64,000 bases of DNA from contig CM043944.1 of NCBI GenBank assembly GCA_014529385.2, positions 84,169,384 to 84,233,383 on the forward strand, in the 5' to 3' direction. The DNA comes from Adiantum capillus-veneris. Its lineage: Eukaryota > Streptophyta > Polypodiopsida > Polypodiales > Pteridaceae. Each line of letters begins with the position of its first letter. Positions within the stretch are counted from its first letter, which is position 1. Below, piece by piece: positions 35,732 to 48,622 of the stretch. A program made the translations under genes and the position numbers. Under the pieces are notes generated by a model, which had not been told where the DNA came from, made no database searches, and saw only the letters and a program-made list of their open reading frames with translations.

Positions 35732-36810
35732 ATGGCATCCACTACACATCATCCTTCTCATAGTATAAGTTCTTGTGATTTTCATAACATCAAAGAAATA
35801 GTCTTTGAAAACTCATGTTTTTTCTATGAATGATTGGGTAACAATGCTCCCTTCATGCAAAGGTGTCCACAGAGTGAAAGAAACCAAGCAAGATGAAGTG
35901 AAAAACTATTGGAAAGGTCATGTTCTTGGCTTCAAAGTGACCGACAATGGCTATGGCCAAAGACATGGTGCTAAACTTGGATGAACATTCCATTCTCCAT
36001 TCTCACTGTAAGGAACACAAAAGCTTATATATTTGATACAACCAATCTTCATGTCATTGTTCTCTCATTTTATTTATTTTTTTGCTTTAATTTCAGTTAT
36101 CTTTCCATCAATAGCTATGGAATAGCAACATATTGAAAGCTTAAGTGGTGCATTCAGAGATATTCACAAATGGATTGCAAATGTTATGGATGCTGACAAG
36201 CCATCCTCCCTTTAGAAAGCAGTTGGTATGTTTGTGTATTTTGTAGAATATAGGCTTTCATCAAGAGAAGATGCACATGAAGAACTACATGAGTTTCATG
36301 TTCCCATCGTGCGATCACTAGAATGGGAAGCCCCTGATCCAAGTACCTTCAAATCCAAAATCAAAGAAGATATCCCCAAAGCTATGTCTCCAAGCATGAT
36401 TTCAAGAAGGATGAAGATTCAATGGTTCTTGAATATACATGTCTTTGTGGCATGGTTCAAAACAACGAATTTGACTACAGGAGATGGAGAAGAAAGATAG
36501 GTAGTTGGGTCCCTCTAGACTCTGAGAAGAATTGTACAGAGTTTAAATTTAAACTAATAGTCCATCCATTCATCGATCCTATAATCCTTATAGTAACATC
36601 AAACTAGAGACTACAAGCTCACTACAAGATGTCAAAGAATCTCTCAAGTTTCTAGATGAAACATCCAGAAACATCCCTTGAGTATGCATTCAAATTTGAT
36701 GACATTGTTGTGAGCATAAGGATGGAGAATGCAACCTCATGCATCACATGTCTTGCCCCAAAAAGAGTTGCATTTGAGCCACTTGCAAGAACTTGATAAG
36801 CTGAAGTGGA
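35732..36810 (+). pseudogene. Unassigned spliced pseudogene
   Basis: A chain of coding-like pieces. ATG 35,732 gives MASTTHHPSHSISSCDFH. After a frameshift come MNDWVTMLPSCKGVHRVKE and YWKGHVLGFKVTDNGYGQRH, which end near a GT donor (CACTGTAAGG) at about 36,009. After an acceptor (TTTCAG) near 36,097, ESLSGAFRDIHKWIANVMD, FVYFVEYRLSSREDAHEELH and SLEWEAPDPSTFKSKI continue, interrupted by two TAG stops. A frameshift leads to LEYTCLCGMVQNNEFDYRRW, and the chain ends with LEYAFKFDDIVVSIRMENA and CITCLAPKRVAFEP. I do not recognise the family. The last block has a CxxC spacing faintly like the start of a RING finger, which is not enough for a call. Stops and frameshifts make it a pseudogene. Confidence 0.45.
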
Positions 36811-36834
36811 TTTCTCCAATATTGTAATAATCAC

Positions 36835-37587
36835 TACATTTTGCCATAATACATGTCTTTTCTACTTTGTTGATGTGACCATATTTTATGTACATTTAAA
36901 TCTAAATGGCACCATGAGACACAATTAGCAAAATTGTTGATATTAAATATTTAAGTACAAAAATATAATCTCAGAAAGGGTGTCTGTTCATATGGACAAA
37001 ATGAACAAAACTTGTGGAATAATGTAATCAACCAACCAAATCAACTTTTCTTTTTGCATGGGATGATTGACGATCTTTAGAGACCCTTTGCCTTTTTTGT
37101 TTGTTGTGATGAAATGTTACTGAAAGAGGTTCAAGAGGGGGTTTTGGTGACTTGAGCTACTGAGGGGTTGGCTTGGGAGACTTGGGGGTGGTGAGTTGGG
37201 CTCCTAAGGGGCTGGATTTTTAGACTTGGCAATGGATTCCCTAGGGGGTGGTGAGTTTGGGTTTTGAGGAGTTGGCTTGGGAGACTCGGCAGCCATCTTC
37301 ACAGACATGAATGGAAGATTGAAAGGGGAGCCCTAGGACCAAGAAAAGAGCACCACCATCATTAAATAGCAAACAAAAAAAATTAAATGAGGCAAATAAT
37401 TTGCTAAAGGCACATTATGATGTCTCCTCCAACTCCCTCTATGATTTCATTCTTGAGCTAACCTAGGTGAGCTTGGTCCCGACCATGGAATCTTGTGTAG
37501 GGATACATAAGAGCTCATTGTGGGAAACAAGACTTTTTATGGCATATGAGCATGTTAATTGTGTATAGTCCAAATCCCTAGGGAAGG
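36835..37587. other. No recognisable gene; proline-rich reading on minus strand
   Basis: From 37,300 the minus strand reads MAAESPKPTPQNPNSPPPRE and similar proline-rich repeats down to about 37,100 with stops. This could be the N-terminus of a low-complexity gene or just a GGGGTTGG-type repeat. Confidence 0.3.
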
Positions 37588-37777
37588 ATTGTTGGGAATG
37601 GGCTATGTTCTATGGCTCTTAATATTCCTTGTGAGCATCCTCCCTCTAGCAATGTAGGATGCCACCCAAATGACATGTAAGATGCCATGTGATGAGGTAG
37701 TCATGTGTTGGCATGTGATGATTCCAAGAGCCATATGAAAGGATAAAGGGTCAAAAGGTTTCTTGCACCTTGGATAT

Positions 37778-38087
37778 GAGGAATACCTTCATATGAAGCC
37801 TATAAAATAAGCATGGAATCTCTCTATTGATAAGGTTTCATGGTTCTTAATATGAGGAATACCTCCATCTGAAGCGTATAAAATATGAGGAATACCTCAT
37901 ATGAAGCCTATAAAATAAGCATGGAATCTCTCTATTGATAAGGTTTCATGGTTCTTAATATGAGGAATACCTCCATATGAAGCCTATAAAATAAGCATGG
38001 AATCTCTCTATTGATAAGGTTTCATGGTTCTTAAAATGAGGAATACCTCCATCTGAAGCCTATAAAATAAGCATGTAATTGAGACTG
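37778..38087 (+). repeat. 76-bp minisatellite carrying a TATA-like motif
   Basis: The unit starts GAGGAATACCTCCATATGAAG, contains CCTATAAAATAAGCATGG and ends TTCATGGTTCTTAATAT. Three near-full units and two shorter ones follow one another. Each carries the same TATAAAATA-like word. Confidence 0.95.
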
Positions 38088-38112
38088 CATAGTGAGAGTT
38101 AATACTGATTCT

Positions 38113-38199
<87 letters not shown>
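38113..38199. repeat. (CT)n(CA)n compound microsatellite
   Basis: About 55 bases of CT repeats followed by about 30 bases of CA repeats. Confidence 0.95.
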
Positions 38200-38201
<2 letters not shown>

Positions 38202-38283
38202 CACACACTCATGCACTCACCATGAATGCTACCTAATACCCCCATGGCTTCAAGAAGATTTGAGGGCCAATCTAGCACAACAA

Positions 38284-41200
38284 TGACTTAAATGCTCCCA
38301 TAGTCGTACATGTGAGATATCGATATGCTAAGTCCTTTATCACAATAGGCGTAGCTGCCAACTTTTCAGTGATACTTCATGGGGCACTATAACAAATATT
38401 AACTATCCAAGAGACCATAGTGGTTAGAAAACCATCTTATGCATAGCTCCATAATGCATCACGTTGTCTCTTTAGCCCCTCTAGTGAGTCAACAATCAGA
38501 TTAATAGCATTTGCATAAAGCAACCATGATATCCAGCTCAATAGTTGTGTAGCTCTATCTTCCTCTCCATCATCACTATATCAATCTTGCTCAAGGTATT
38601 AATTCAAGCTTAGCAAAAATCCACAAAGCAGCAAAGGACAGGATGCCCATATGCTCAAAATGCAAATGTATGATCAAAGAGAACTCTCATAAATACAACA
38701 TGACCTAGTGCTCAAACACCATCTCTCTTCCCCCAAAGATTGAGCTTATGCTCAAGCACAAAATTGTAAAGATTGGCCAATGTGTAACCTATCGTGATGG
38801 CACAATAGTTACTAGGGAGAATAGGATCCTCAACAACCTTCAATATCAACACAACAATGTTAGCCTTCGACTCTCAAAAAAGCCTTTCCATATGGCTCTA
38901 TTTAACATGTCAACAAAGTTGCCAATGTGTTGGGTGTGTGACATAAATGTCGAATCATCATGGTCATATGATTCTCTTGTGTGTAGTCTATGAGTGGCAT
39001 CGTGTATCACACTCATGGTGAATAAAGTGGAAGCTTGAAGTCAAAATCTTAGTGAAAAATGATAGGGAAGGCTAAGAAGTAATGGGTGTAGAAGTTTGTT
39101 TCTCCTGGAAACATCTCTATGCCTCTATGGAATCTTAGCTCAAAAGTATCCATAACATAGCTCCTACTTAAGCCAAGGCTAAATGTGCTCTCTTCTTTTT
39201 CCATACAATGAATTGAGAGATAATTTGTGTCACTTGGTGTGGTGTCCCATGCTACTACCTCCTTCTATAATATGTCTCTACACTCTCAACGTTCTACCAT
39301 CATATCACCTATTATGAGGTGTAGTACTACTACGAAGTCTCTCAATAACACACAAATGGGAAAAGAATGTAGCAACTTCATGAATAAGGTCTTTAATTTG
39401 GTGGTGTTTATTCTCTATTAAAGGTGCATGGGGATCACCACTACTAAGTCTAAGGATCTCAAAAGTGTGGACCTCATGTATAACCCTAGGTAATTGATAT
39501 GATAAGATTTCTTTCCTTATCCATGAACATAGTAGCAGCCTAGCGTTAAAAATAAGTCTGATGATTTGCATCAACTCCAACAGGTTTCACTAAAATAGAG
39601 CTCTTAACATATCTGAGGTCCTCAACGATATCTATGTCTTTATTTAAAGTTGATTGGAGGTGTAGAGCTATCCTATGACACATAGAAGCGTGTGCAAGAG
39701 GTGTGAATCCATTTATCTTGGCTGTGAAATAAATCTACTATCAACATGTGGAGAAAATACTCTTTCTTTTTAAAAAAATATCCCAAGCAATGACCCAATC
39801 TCCTCCCTACAAATGAAGGTAGGGAGGAGTGCATAACATGGACTTGAAGACCAACAATCAAGGAACAAGGCATACATGCAAGGAATGATGCATCCATGGA
39901 ATACTAGAAGGGTAGCAATCTCTCAATAGTTAAGCCATTCAATTGAAACTAGGCCAACATCTCCACACACCAACAACTACCCCCATAGCTAGCTTTTGAG
40001 ATGATTTAAGCATAAGTCTGGCCTACCAATCACCTAAAAGGTCCCACAGCGCTCGTCAAGAGACTAATCTAGTAAGTTCCTCAATAACAATGGGTGTAGC
40101 TTTCAATTCTATTACGATAATTGTGTGTGGTAGCACATCTTTACAAAGATCGTCACTAAGACTGTAGTGGCTAGCAATGTCTCCATAGCCCTCCATCCAT
40201 CGTACATCCACATAGATTATTAACCAGATTAATTCTTGGAAATATGTACCCAATACAATATTATGAAGGGATCAATGTATATAACAACCATAACTTTGTG
40301 TGAGGCTTCTAAAATTGTACAAATTAGCAGATCCACTTCAACTAGGGTTGCATGTAGATGTGTTAGTCTCTCAAGTTGCTTCCTCTTCAATGGCATTAAA
40401 GGGTTGTTATCATGTTGAAAGCCTCTACATTTGTCTTATTGGAGGGTTGTTATCATGTTGAAAGCCTCTAACAAAATTCCATAAAGTGGTTTCATAAAGA
40501 ACATTCAATCTAAATGTTATAAATGCGTCAAGCTCTCTGAAAATTGTTAAGAGACTTCTACATATTATTTTGCAAATAATAAGGCACCATGCCACTTTGT
40601 TAGTGTGCACTTCATTGCTCCATAATAAAAGCCTTAATATTCTTCACAAACTTTAGTATAAAAATATGGAATCACTACCAAATTATATATCAAAGCTTCC
40701 ATGTACAACAATGTGTTATCCTTGGGGCTCTTTTTGGCTAGAAAACATGCGACATGAAGCAACACCTTTGATAAGTACATTCGTCATGCCAATAGGTTGA
40801 TTCAATATGAAGAATTGAGATGCTCCAAATTCAGAGTTCTACCCTTTGCAAGGATTCATAGAATGAACCCACCAACTTGCATCGTTTTCTTCCACATCCC
40901 TATTGTACGCACACAAAATCACTTCAAAGCAAGGTTAGAATATGTACCTTCAAGTATTTTACTCATGAGATAGACTGCTTACTTAAACAAAATATTGTCT
41001 CGACCCACCTTCAATACCAACCAAATGGAAACAGCAACTACCACAAGGTCTTATTGCAAGCACCAGTCCACCAAACCATTACATGTATGGTTGCATGCTA
41101 TGTACTATCTAATAAAAACCATTCTCATGACGTCCCACTATAAAACACACACCTACAAACCTTGTGACCTTGGATAGAACCATGCATGCTCAAAAGATCA

Positions 41201-41330
41201 TGTGGGCCAAAAGCCGGTTTCCACATAGAGGCCGTAATACATTACTCATGAACCACTTCATTATGTGCTATTTCTACATTGGAATAATAAGAACAGAACT
41301 CCATGGGTAGCAATTGCACCATGTGCACAA
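38284..41330. other. Anonymous stretch of 3 kb
   Basis: Many short frames on both strands but none with a recognisable motif. A local 36-bp segment (GGGTTGTTATCATGTTGAAA) is doubled at 40,402 and 40,444. Confidence 0.4.
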
Positions 41331-41339
41331 TGTTTTCCT

Positions 41340-41785
41340 TACCCTAGGAAACATACTTCCCCTTGGAGTAAATACTTTTTTCCATTCCCTTTTCCCCAAA
41401 AATTGAAACATAACTTACCTTCTTTGCTTTTTCAAATTCCTCACTTGACAGATGGCCTCTAGGCCCATTGGGCTTCTTGGACGCATCAAATGAAACTACC
41501 ACAAATTTTCTCCTATTATAACTACGATATGTATTTGCATCCAAAGTGCCAGGCATATGTGTGCTATGCAATGCTTTTTCATATAGATCATCATGAACAT
41601 GAGCCTACACTATAGCTTCCTCAAGTAGCTTGGGATCCGCAATTTTAACATGATTCTTAAGCTTAGGAGTTAACCCATGTATAAATCCATGTAGATGTTT
41701 GAAGGCATCTAAACTCTCTAGCTTGAGGATAACATCTTTATAATGTGAGGGATACTCAAGCAGTGTCTAGCATAATGTACTACTC
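41340..41785 (-). pseudogene. Ty3/gypsy gag remnant
   Basis: Reading from about 41,785 the minus strand gives LLEYPSHYKDVILKLESLD, HLHGFIHGLTPKLKNHVKI, KLLEEAIV-stop-AHVHDDLYEK and finally RGHLSSEEFEKAKK. These match the C-terminal half of gypsy capsid and the linker before the zinc knuckle; the knuckle itself is corrupted (VSYVSIFGEKG). No pol follows. Confidence 0.65.
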
Positions 41786-42045
41786 CTAGATGACTATCAT
41801 TGACAGTCATCATAACTGACACACCTTGGTGGATATAAATATCTTTGCAAGTGATACCACAGTTGAGCTACACCGAATTGGTCTACCTCTTGGAGTGATG
41901 GAACACTTATCCACCCAACTCACTCACTAGCAGTTCACATTAGACTATTGTACTAGTTTCCCCTTATGTTGTATTTTATATGTTATGTGTTGTAGACTTC
42001 TTTTCTTAAGTATGTGAAGAAGAAGAAAAACAAGGGTTTTGACTT

Positions 42046-42078
<33 letters not shown>

Positions 42079-42393
42079 ACACGTGCTTGCAAGAGCTCAA
42101 GCTCTCTCCTTATTTATCTCTTAATGCAAAGTTCTCAGCATGGCAAGGCTCTCAAGTGAAAAGCATCGCATTAGTTGCAACCTTAAATAAATTACATGTT
42201 CTTTTTTGAAATTTGGAAGCTTTTCCAAGGTAAATTGCAAGACCAATTTTGGATAGTTGTCAAAAATGATTCATGAATTCAAAGTTAAACATGGCGAGGC
42301 TCTGTATCAGCTATTTTTTGGCATTCAATCTGATCAAAGCTTCAACTTTGGGCAATTTGATCTCGGGGGGTGCACTATTAATCATGTTAATAT
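41786..42393. other. Flank of the CACTA element
   Basis: It contains a short palindrome around GATGACTATCATTGACAGTCATC near 41,791 and a (TG)n run at 42,049-42,077. No gene. Confidence 0.5.
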
Positions 42394-42560
42394 CACTACA
42401 AGCTATGCTTAACATTAGCGATGCTCATACTGCGATGCTTAAACATGAAAATGCACGGCGTCGCTATATGCGTCGCTATAGGCGTCGCTATGTTACCTGT
42501 AACATAGCCACGCTCATAGCGATGCCTATAGCGACGTCGACAGGGCTAAAAAAATCACCG
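42394..42560 (+). repeat. Left TIR and subterminal repeats of the CACTA element
   Basis: The 9-bp terminus is followed by many copies, in both orientations, of GTCGCTATA/TAGCGATG words. A region around 42,475-42,537 can fold, GTCGCTATAGGC pairing with GCCTATAGCGAC. Such arrays bind the TNPA-type protein in En/Spm elements. Confidence 0.85.
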
Positions 42561-42654
42561 AGAGCGTCCGAAAACTCAGATCTTAGATCTGAGTTTTTGA
42601 CGTGCGCTCAAGCAAGCAAGGTAACGCTCTCCCTCTCTCTCTCTCTTTCTTCTC

Positions 42655-42752
42655 CACACACACACACACACACACATGAGGAGAGGAAGGAGAGCCAGGT
42701 ATGCTCCTTCCCTCTCCTCACTCTCATGTTCCCTTCCCCTCTTTCTCTCTCT

Positions 42753-42813
<61 letters not shown>

Positions 42814-42905
42814 AGAGGAAGGAGAGCCAGGTATGCTCCTTCCCTCTCCTCACTCTAATGGTCCCTTCCCCTCTTTCTCTCTCCCTCTCTTTCACACACA
42901 CACAC
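42655..42905. repeat. 132-bp duplication with hairpin and CT/CA repeats
   Basis: A near-perfect hairpin (GAGGAGAGGAAGGAG pairing with CTCCTTCCCTCTCCTC) lies at 42,678-42,719 and again at 42,810-42,851, each with neighbouring (CA)n and (CT)n tracts. Confidence 0.9.
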
Positions 42906-42941
42906 ACACACACATTGTGTTTTTGAGAGAGAGATAGATAG

Positions 42942-42978
<37 letters not shown>

Positions 42979-43258
42979 ACAAGCATAAACAAAAAACGCA
43001 CACATACATACACAAAGAAAGCACACACACATTGAGAGAGGAAAAGAGAGAGAGCATGCATAAACCAAAAATGCGCATACACACATGTATAATCAAAGAA
43101 AGCACACACACATTGAGAGAGGAAAAGAGAGAGAGAGCATGCATAAACCAAAAAAACGCACACATACATGAATAATCAAAAAATGCACACACATTGAGAG
43201 AGGAAAAGAGAGAGAGAGAGAGAGATATAAAACAAAGAGAGAGAGAGAGAGAGAGAGA
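42906..43258. repeat. GA-rich tandem repeats of about 70-78 bp
   Basis: Units containing GCATAAACCAAAAA, ACACACATTGAGAGAGGA and AAAGAGAGAGAG recur about three times and end in a (GA)n tract. Confidence 0.85.
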
Positions 43259-43972
43259 GAGAAGAAGAAGAAGAAGAAGAGAGTCTTAACATCATAGGAA
43301 AGTATCCCAAGAGACCTTAAAGATCTAGTCGACAGGAGTTGAACTCAAAACATGTTATTCATAAGAGAAATGGCATAACCAATCTATCACACTTCGGTGA
43401 TAGAAAAGTTATACCATTTTTCTCCTTTTTTTATTGGCATACACACACACCCGAAAAGAAGAGAGTTTAATTTAACGTCGTAGGAAACTAATTAAAGAGA
43501 CCTAAAAATCTAGCCGACGAGGAGTTGAAACCAAGACTTGTTATTCAAGAGGAAAATGGCATAACCAATCTATCCCAAGAGACCTTAAAGATCTAGTCGA
43601 CAGGAGTTGAACTCAAGACATGTTATTCATAAGAGAAATGGCATAACCAATCTATCACACTTCGGTGATAGAAAAGTTATACCATTTTTCTCCTTTTTTT
43701 ATTGGCATGCACACACACCCGAAAAGAAGAGAGTTTAATTTAACGTCGTAGGAAACTAATTAAAGAGACCTAAAAATCTAGCCGACGAGGAGTTGAAACC
43801 AAGACTTGTTATTCAAGAGGAAAATGGCATAACCAATCCACCACACTTGGGTGATAGAAAGTTTATACCATTTTTTTCTTTTTATTGGCACACACACACC
43901 CACACACACACACACACAAGAAGAAGAGAGTTTTAACGTCGTAGGAAACTATCCCAAAAGACGTTAAAGATT
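43259..43972 (-). mobile_element. SINE-like array, five partial copies
   Basis: On the minus strand, sequences like the element at 33.5 kb occur at about 43,282-43,420, 43,466-43,572, 43,573-43,690, 43,736-43,872 and 43,921-43,972. The first keeps a (TTC)n tail, seen as GAAGAAGAAG at 43,259-43,281. Copies one plus two are tandemly duplicated as copies three plus four with an offset of 278 bp (43,295-43,572 and 43,573-43,850). Confidence 0.75.
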
Positions 43973-44200
43973 AGGTTAGATGTAGACTTTCGTTAAATTA
44001 GATTTATGTTTATTTAAGTTAAATTAGATTAGATTTAGGTTTATTTTTAGTTAGATTTACGTTTGATTAGATTTAGGTTTATTTACGTTAGATTTAGATT
44101 TATGTTATTTTAGATTAGATTTAGATTTATTAATTTAGGTTTAGGGTTGTTATATTAAATTAGATTTAGGTTATTTAATTAAGGTTAAGAGAAATGGCAA
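43973..44200. repeat. Degenerate TTAGATTTAGGTTTA repeats
   Basis: Loose repeats of TTAGATTTA/TTTAGGTTTA, including one TTTAGGTTTAGGG that resembles the plant telomere unit. Too irregular to call a telomeric array. Confidence 0.6.
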
Positions 44201-44400
44201 GGAAATCCTTTAAGATAAGGTTAGAAGAAATGGCGAGAAAATTTCCTGCGCTCACAGCCTCGACAGTCCATGGGGACTAGCAATTCCACCTGCATGTTCG
44301 ACTGCTGCTACCATACAATAAGCCGTCATGTTCAGCTAATGGAAGAGCAAATTGAGCATACACAGAAATTAGTGATGCAAGATGATGATTTCAAGGGTCA

Positions 44401-44402
<2 letters not shown>

Positions 44403-44433
<31 letters not shown>
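44403..44433. repeat. (CA)n microsatellite
   Basis: A run of CA repeats upstream of the CACTA transposase gene. Confidence 0.9.
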
Positions 44434-44434
<1 letters not shown>

Positions 44435-44774
44435 ACGCACATCCCGTCAAATCTAGAATAAGAATTAAGTGCCTTGAGCAGACATCAGCTACATTGCAAG
44501 AATGACGTACCTGCATGCTACAAACAAAGATCTACTATGAAAAGATGTTAAGATGATGTAAAATGCTACAGCTAAAGAGGAGGCAAAGGGGTTTTGTCCA
44601 CTACATGCAGTATCATGTAGACGTGGGTGTGTAGATTTCTTGTACCCACAAATATAGGCATTGACCAATAAAGACGAGATTATAACCCGGTGGTTCTGAG
44701 CTCCGTGCACCTCTAGACCGAGGTGTGCGGGGATTGGACATGACTAGAGAATGTGAGGTAGTTTACAGTGTGAA

Positions 44775-44779
<5 letters not shown>

Positions 44780-44810
<31 letters not shown>
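44780..44810. repeat. (GA)n microsatellite
   Basis: GA run about 70 bases upstream of the transposase ATG, in the likely leader or promoter. Confidence 0.9.
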
Positions 44811-44813
<3 letters not shown>

Positions 44814-44877
44814 AAAATTCTAAATGTCAATAGAAGATTAAATTTTTTGTCCAGGTTATAAGATTTTTGCCCTCATT

Positions 44878-47800
44878 ATGAGTAGTGACGAGAATGTGGG
44901 GCCATCCAACCGAAACACCTATCTCTCAACGAGGATCTTATATCCTTGTAACCATTGCAAGCATGTCGTGCGACGGACAAGACGCGTTTCTTTACAGCAC
45001 GTTCGCGAATTTGGCGAGTTCAATCCATCTATTATAGATCGAGTTGTTGCCAAGTATAACTTGTTGGACTCTGACGCTGGCCAACAGGCAGCAATCTTGC
45101 AACCCAATAGACGTGTTCGCAGGCATGGAGAAGTGTCCGAAATGTGATTCCGAAAGATATCGAGTAGATCTCCACGGAACAAAAATTCCGCAAAAGGTTT
45201 TGCGACATTTTCCTCTGCTTCCTCGCATCAAGCATTTCTTGGAATGTAAGTCCATGGCTGCCCTAGCATCATGGCATGAGGAGAATAAATCTTCGGATGG
45301 TGTGCTACGGATTCCTGCAGATTGTGCAGCCTGGAAACATATAGATGGAACATGGACGGATTTTGCCAGGGAAGCTCGAAATTTGTGCTTAGGCCTGGCT
45401 ATGGATGGCGTAAATCCATTTGGTCAAAGATCAACATCTTACATTGTATGGCCCGTTGCCATCGTCAACTACAACATTCCCCCATGGTTGACTACGAAGA
45501 AGGGGTACCTATGGCTAAGCTTGATTGTGCCGAGGCGATATAAAGTGAAGAATATGGATGTGTTTCTTTGTTCACTATTGGAAGAGCTACGAAAATTGTG
45601 GATTGGCATAGAGGTGGTGGATATGAGCCGACACACAGGTCGACGGAATGCTTTGATCAGAGGCATTCTAATGTTGACCATGCATGACTATCCCGGACTA
45701 ACAGAATGCTCACGTGATCTATTTACACTCCTCAATCAGACACTGTAAATCTTGCTTTTTCTCAAATTGATCTATTATCATGTGTATACATGCAGGGCTT
45801 CAAACAAGCGGATATAGAGCATGTGTCACATGTGGACCTAGACTGAATGCACGTAGGGCGCCCTCACTGAAGAAGCAAATCTACGAAGGTCATCAAGCGT
45901 ATCTTCCAGAAAATCATGTGTTACGCGATGGATTTATGGGAAGAGAGCCACCAAGGATGTCTGCACAAGCATGGTTAGAGCAGAAGGAGATGTGTGATGA
46001 CGGATTGCCCCTAGGGATGAAGAGACTATCTCTATGGTACGAGTTACCATATTGGCCCCGACTCATGATCAATCACTTTCTTGATCCAATGCACATATTC
46101 AAGAATGTGGGTAATCTACTATGGGACCATCTGACTGGCAAGAAAGATACTTTGGGAGCCAGAGTTGACCTTAGAAATGTGGATCGTATGGAGCAATATT
46201 GGCCGCAAACAGCGTCCGATGGATCGATAAAACTCCCTAAAGCACCATGGATTTTCAAAGGAGCCCAAGAACGCAAAGTAAAAGAGACCATTCTATCTTT
46301 GCAGACTCCCACTAGCATAATGCACTCGCTCTGAACGTGTTTTAGTAAAGAAGGAAAGCTTACCGGTTTGAAGTCACACAACTGGCATAAAATGTGTCAG
46401 GTATGTTCATAGTGGAGTATATAATAGTGAGAATTGTGTAACAAATTTGTGTGTGGACGTACTTTAATATCATTGCTGCACGTGTTTTGCAGTTTATTTT
46501 ACCGATTTTCATTGAGGGATGTCTGTCTCTTGACGTCCGTAACACAATCTACAAACTTGCGAAGTTAGTACAATGGATCTCACAAAAGGAGATCAACGTA
46601 GACTCCATACCATTCGCCAAACTAAACGCTGCGGAGGTTGTGTGTATGTTTGAGAAACATTTTCCTACTACCATGCTAACCATTCAGGTGCATCTTCTTG
46701 TTCACATAGTTGATGAGGTGGAAATAGCCGGCACAGTACATTCCAGATGGATGTTCTTTTTAGAACGTTTCATGAAAACGCTCAAAGGATATGTGCGTCA
46801 GAAGGCACGTCCGGAGGGTAGCATGGCAGAAGGTTGGTTGGTATCAGAGTCCCTAGTGTACATTGGAGAGTGGCTAGACGGATTTGATAAAGCCCGGGAC
46901 ACGCTATGGCGAACCATAGATGATGAGCGCATATCTAGAATTGTCATGTGCAATCTCGGTGTTGAGAAGAAGATGACAGAAGATCTAGAGGCTAAAATCA
47001 ACCGATTTTGCATGCTTCACAATCCAGTCATGCAGAAGTGGATCTCACAATATGAGGATGCAAAGCAAGAGCGACAAAGGGCAAGAATCGAGTGGAGACA
47101 CGGAAGACGACCACCGATGCACTATCCGACGGGTCTGGAGAGCCTACCAACATTCATGAGCTTAAGATGGTTGCACAACCAACTGAAAAGCGCACAACAA
47201 TGCGGTGAAGAAGTGATTGAGGAAGAGTAAGAGTACTCTAGGGGTTGTGCGACCAAGGTAAGTTTGCAATGTACGACTAGTAACTTTCTAGATGTTTGAA
47301 TGGCCACTCATAATCTTTGTTGGTTGTAGTATAAGTCATACACAGCAGCACGGTGTAAAGGTCAACATTTTAGGGTGGAACGGATCAAAACGTTTTACTC
47401 AAGATTGTGGAATCATGACAAAATTTGAATAGTCTAGTCGACGACGGTCCTCTGATGCAGATCCTGTGGTGGCTGAACTCACTTACTTCGGCACGCTACA
47501 AGAGATTTTGAGGATCGATTATAGAGGATTTTTTGTCAACTTGTTCGACGTGCAATGGTTCAAGATAATCATGGAGGGTCGCAACGCTACTGTACGTAGA
47601 GGAGAGTCTGGTTTTCTTGAGGTGGATTCAACTAAGAAATGGACTGACCTAAGAGACACTTTCGTACTACCCGAGCATTGTGAACAAGTAAGTATGTAAA
47701 TAGTTAACATGTGTTTTAGAATTTATGTGCTTGGAAGCTCTCATGTAAGCTATGTGGCTCTCGCAGGTGATATTTCATCCCACAAAGTCTGCATCAAACT

Positions 47801-48072
47801 GGTGGTACGTCATAGAGGTAGCCCCTCATAGTGCACGGACGTATGAAGGCTACCATGTGCCAATCACATCGGCATCAATGGAGGAGATCGGAGTAGATGC
47901 CAAGTCAGAAGCCATGGAGGTGGTGCCAGACGAACATCAAGCTGCTACTCTCTATGGGGTGCATGCAGAGGATCTACAAAATGAAACAAAGAACATCTGT
48001 TTAAACGGAGAGCTCTATATAGATATAGGAAGTTATGCTGAGCTATGCGAGGATGAGAGAGAGATCTCTTAA
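44878..48072 (+). pseudogene. CACTA transposase (TNPD/Transposase_21 with DUF4218 and DUF4216)
   Basis: Five exons fit: 44,878-45,713, 45,796-46,400, 46,493-47,257, 47,330-47,687 and 47,767-48,072, all with GT-AG introns of 72-92 bp. Exon 1 has a Cys-rich start (LYPCNHCKHVVRRTRR), a frameshift near 45,115 joined to CPKCDSERYRVD and IPQKVLRHFPLLPR, then ARNLCLGLAMDGVNPFG and WPVAIVNYNIPPWL. Exon 2 has GYRACVTCGP, LSLWYELPYW and HFLDPMHIFKNV, an in-frame TGA near 46,332, then KLTGLKSHNWHKM. Exon 3 is DUF4218-like (HLLVHIVDEVEIAGTVHSRW, then RPEGSMAEGWLVSE) and ends with a TAA at 47,230. Exons 4-5 are DUF4216-like (LTYFGTLQEILRIDYRGF, DVQWFK, NWWYVIEV). It would excise and insert the transposon. 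The N-terminal part looks shorter than usual for the family. Confidence 0.85.

Positions 48073-48622
<550 letters not shown>

Larger units (their letters stand above)
37588..38283 (+). mobile_element. Candidate solo LTR
   Basis: It starts TGTTGGGAATGGGC and could end CTAGCACAACA near 38,283. It contains TATAAAATAAGC (TATA-like) and then CT/CA repeats as in other LTRs of this window. I could not find a target duplication, so the call is weak. Confidence 0.3.

Noticed and set aside
36690-36800. RING finger in the unassigned pseudogene
   Set aside because: Only one CxxC spacing (CITC) is present; the remaining zinc ligands are absent.
37778-38087. CRISPR-like array
   Set aside because: The units are tandem with no unique spacers, in a plant genome context.
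38284-41330. Minus frames of 60-91 codons as a decayed host gene
   Set aside because: No motif or consistent frame chain could be recognised.
42782-43192. Cys-Val and Leu-Ser-rich minus frames
   Set aside because: They arise from CA and GA repeats in the CACTA left arm.
43973-44200. Telomere-like TTTAGGTTTAGGG
   Set aside because: Only one near-perfect unit in a loose TTAGATTTA repeat inside a transposon.
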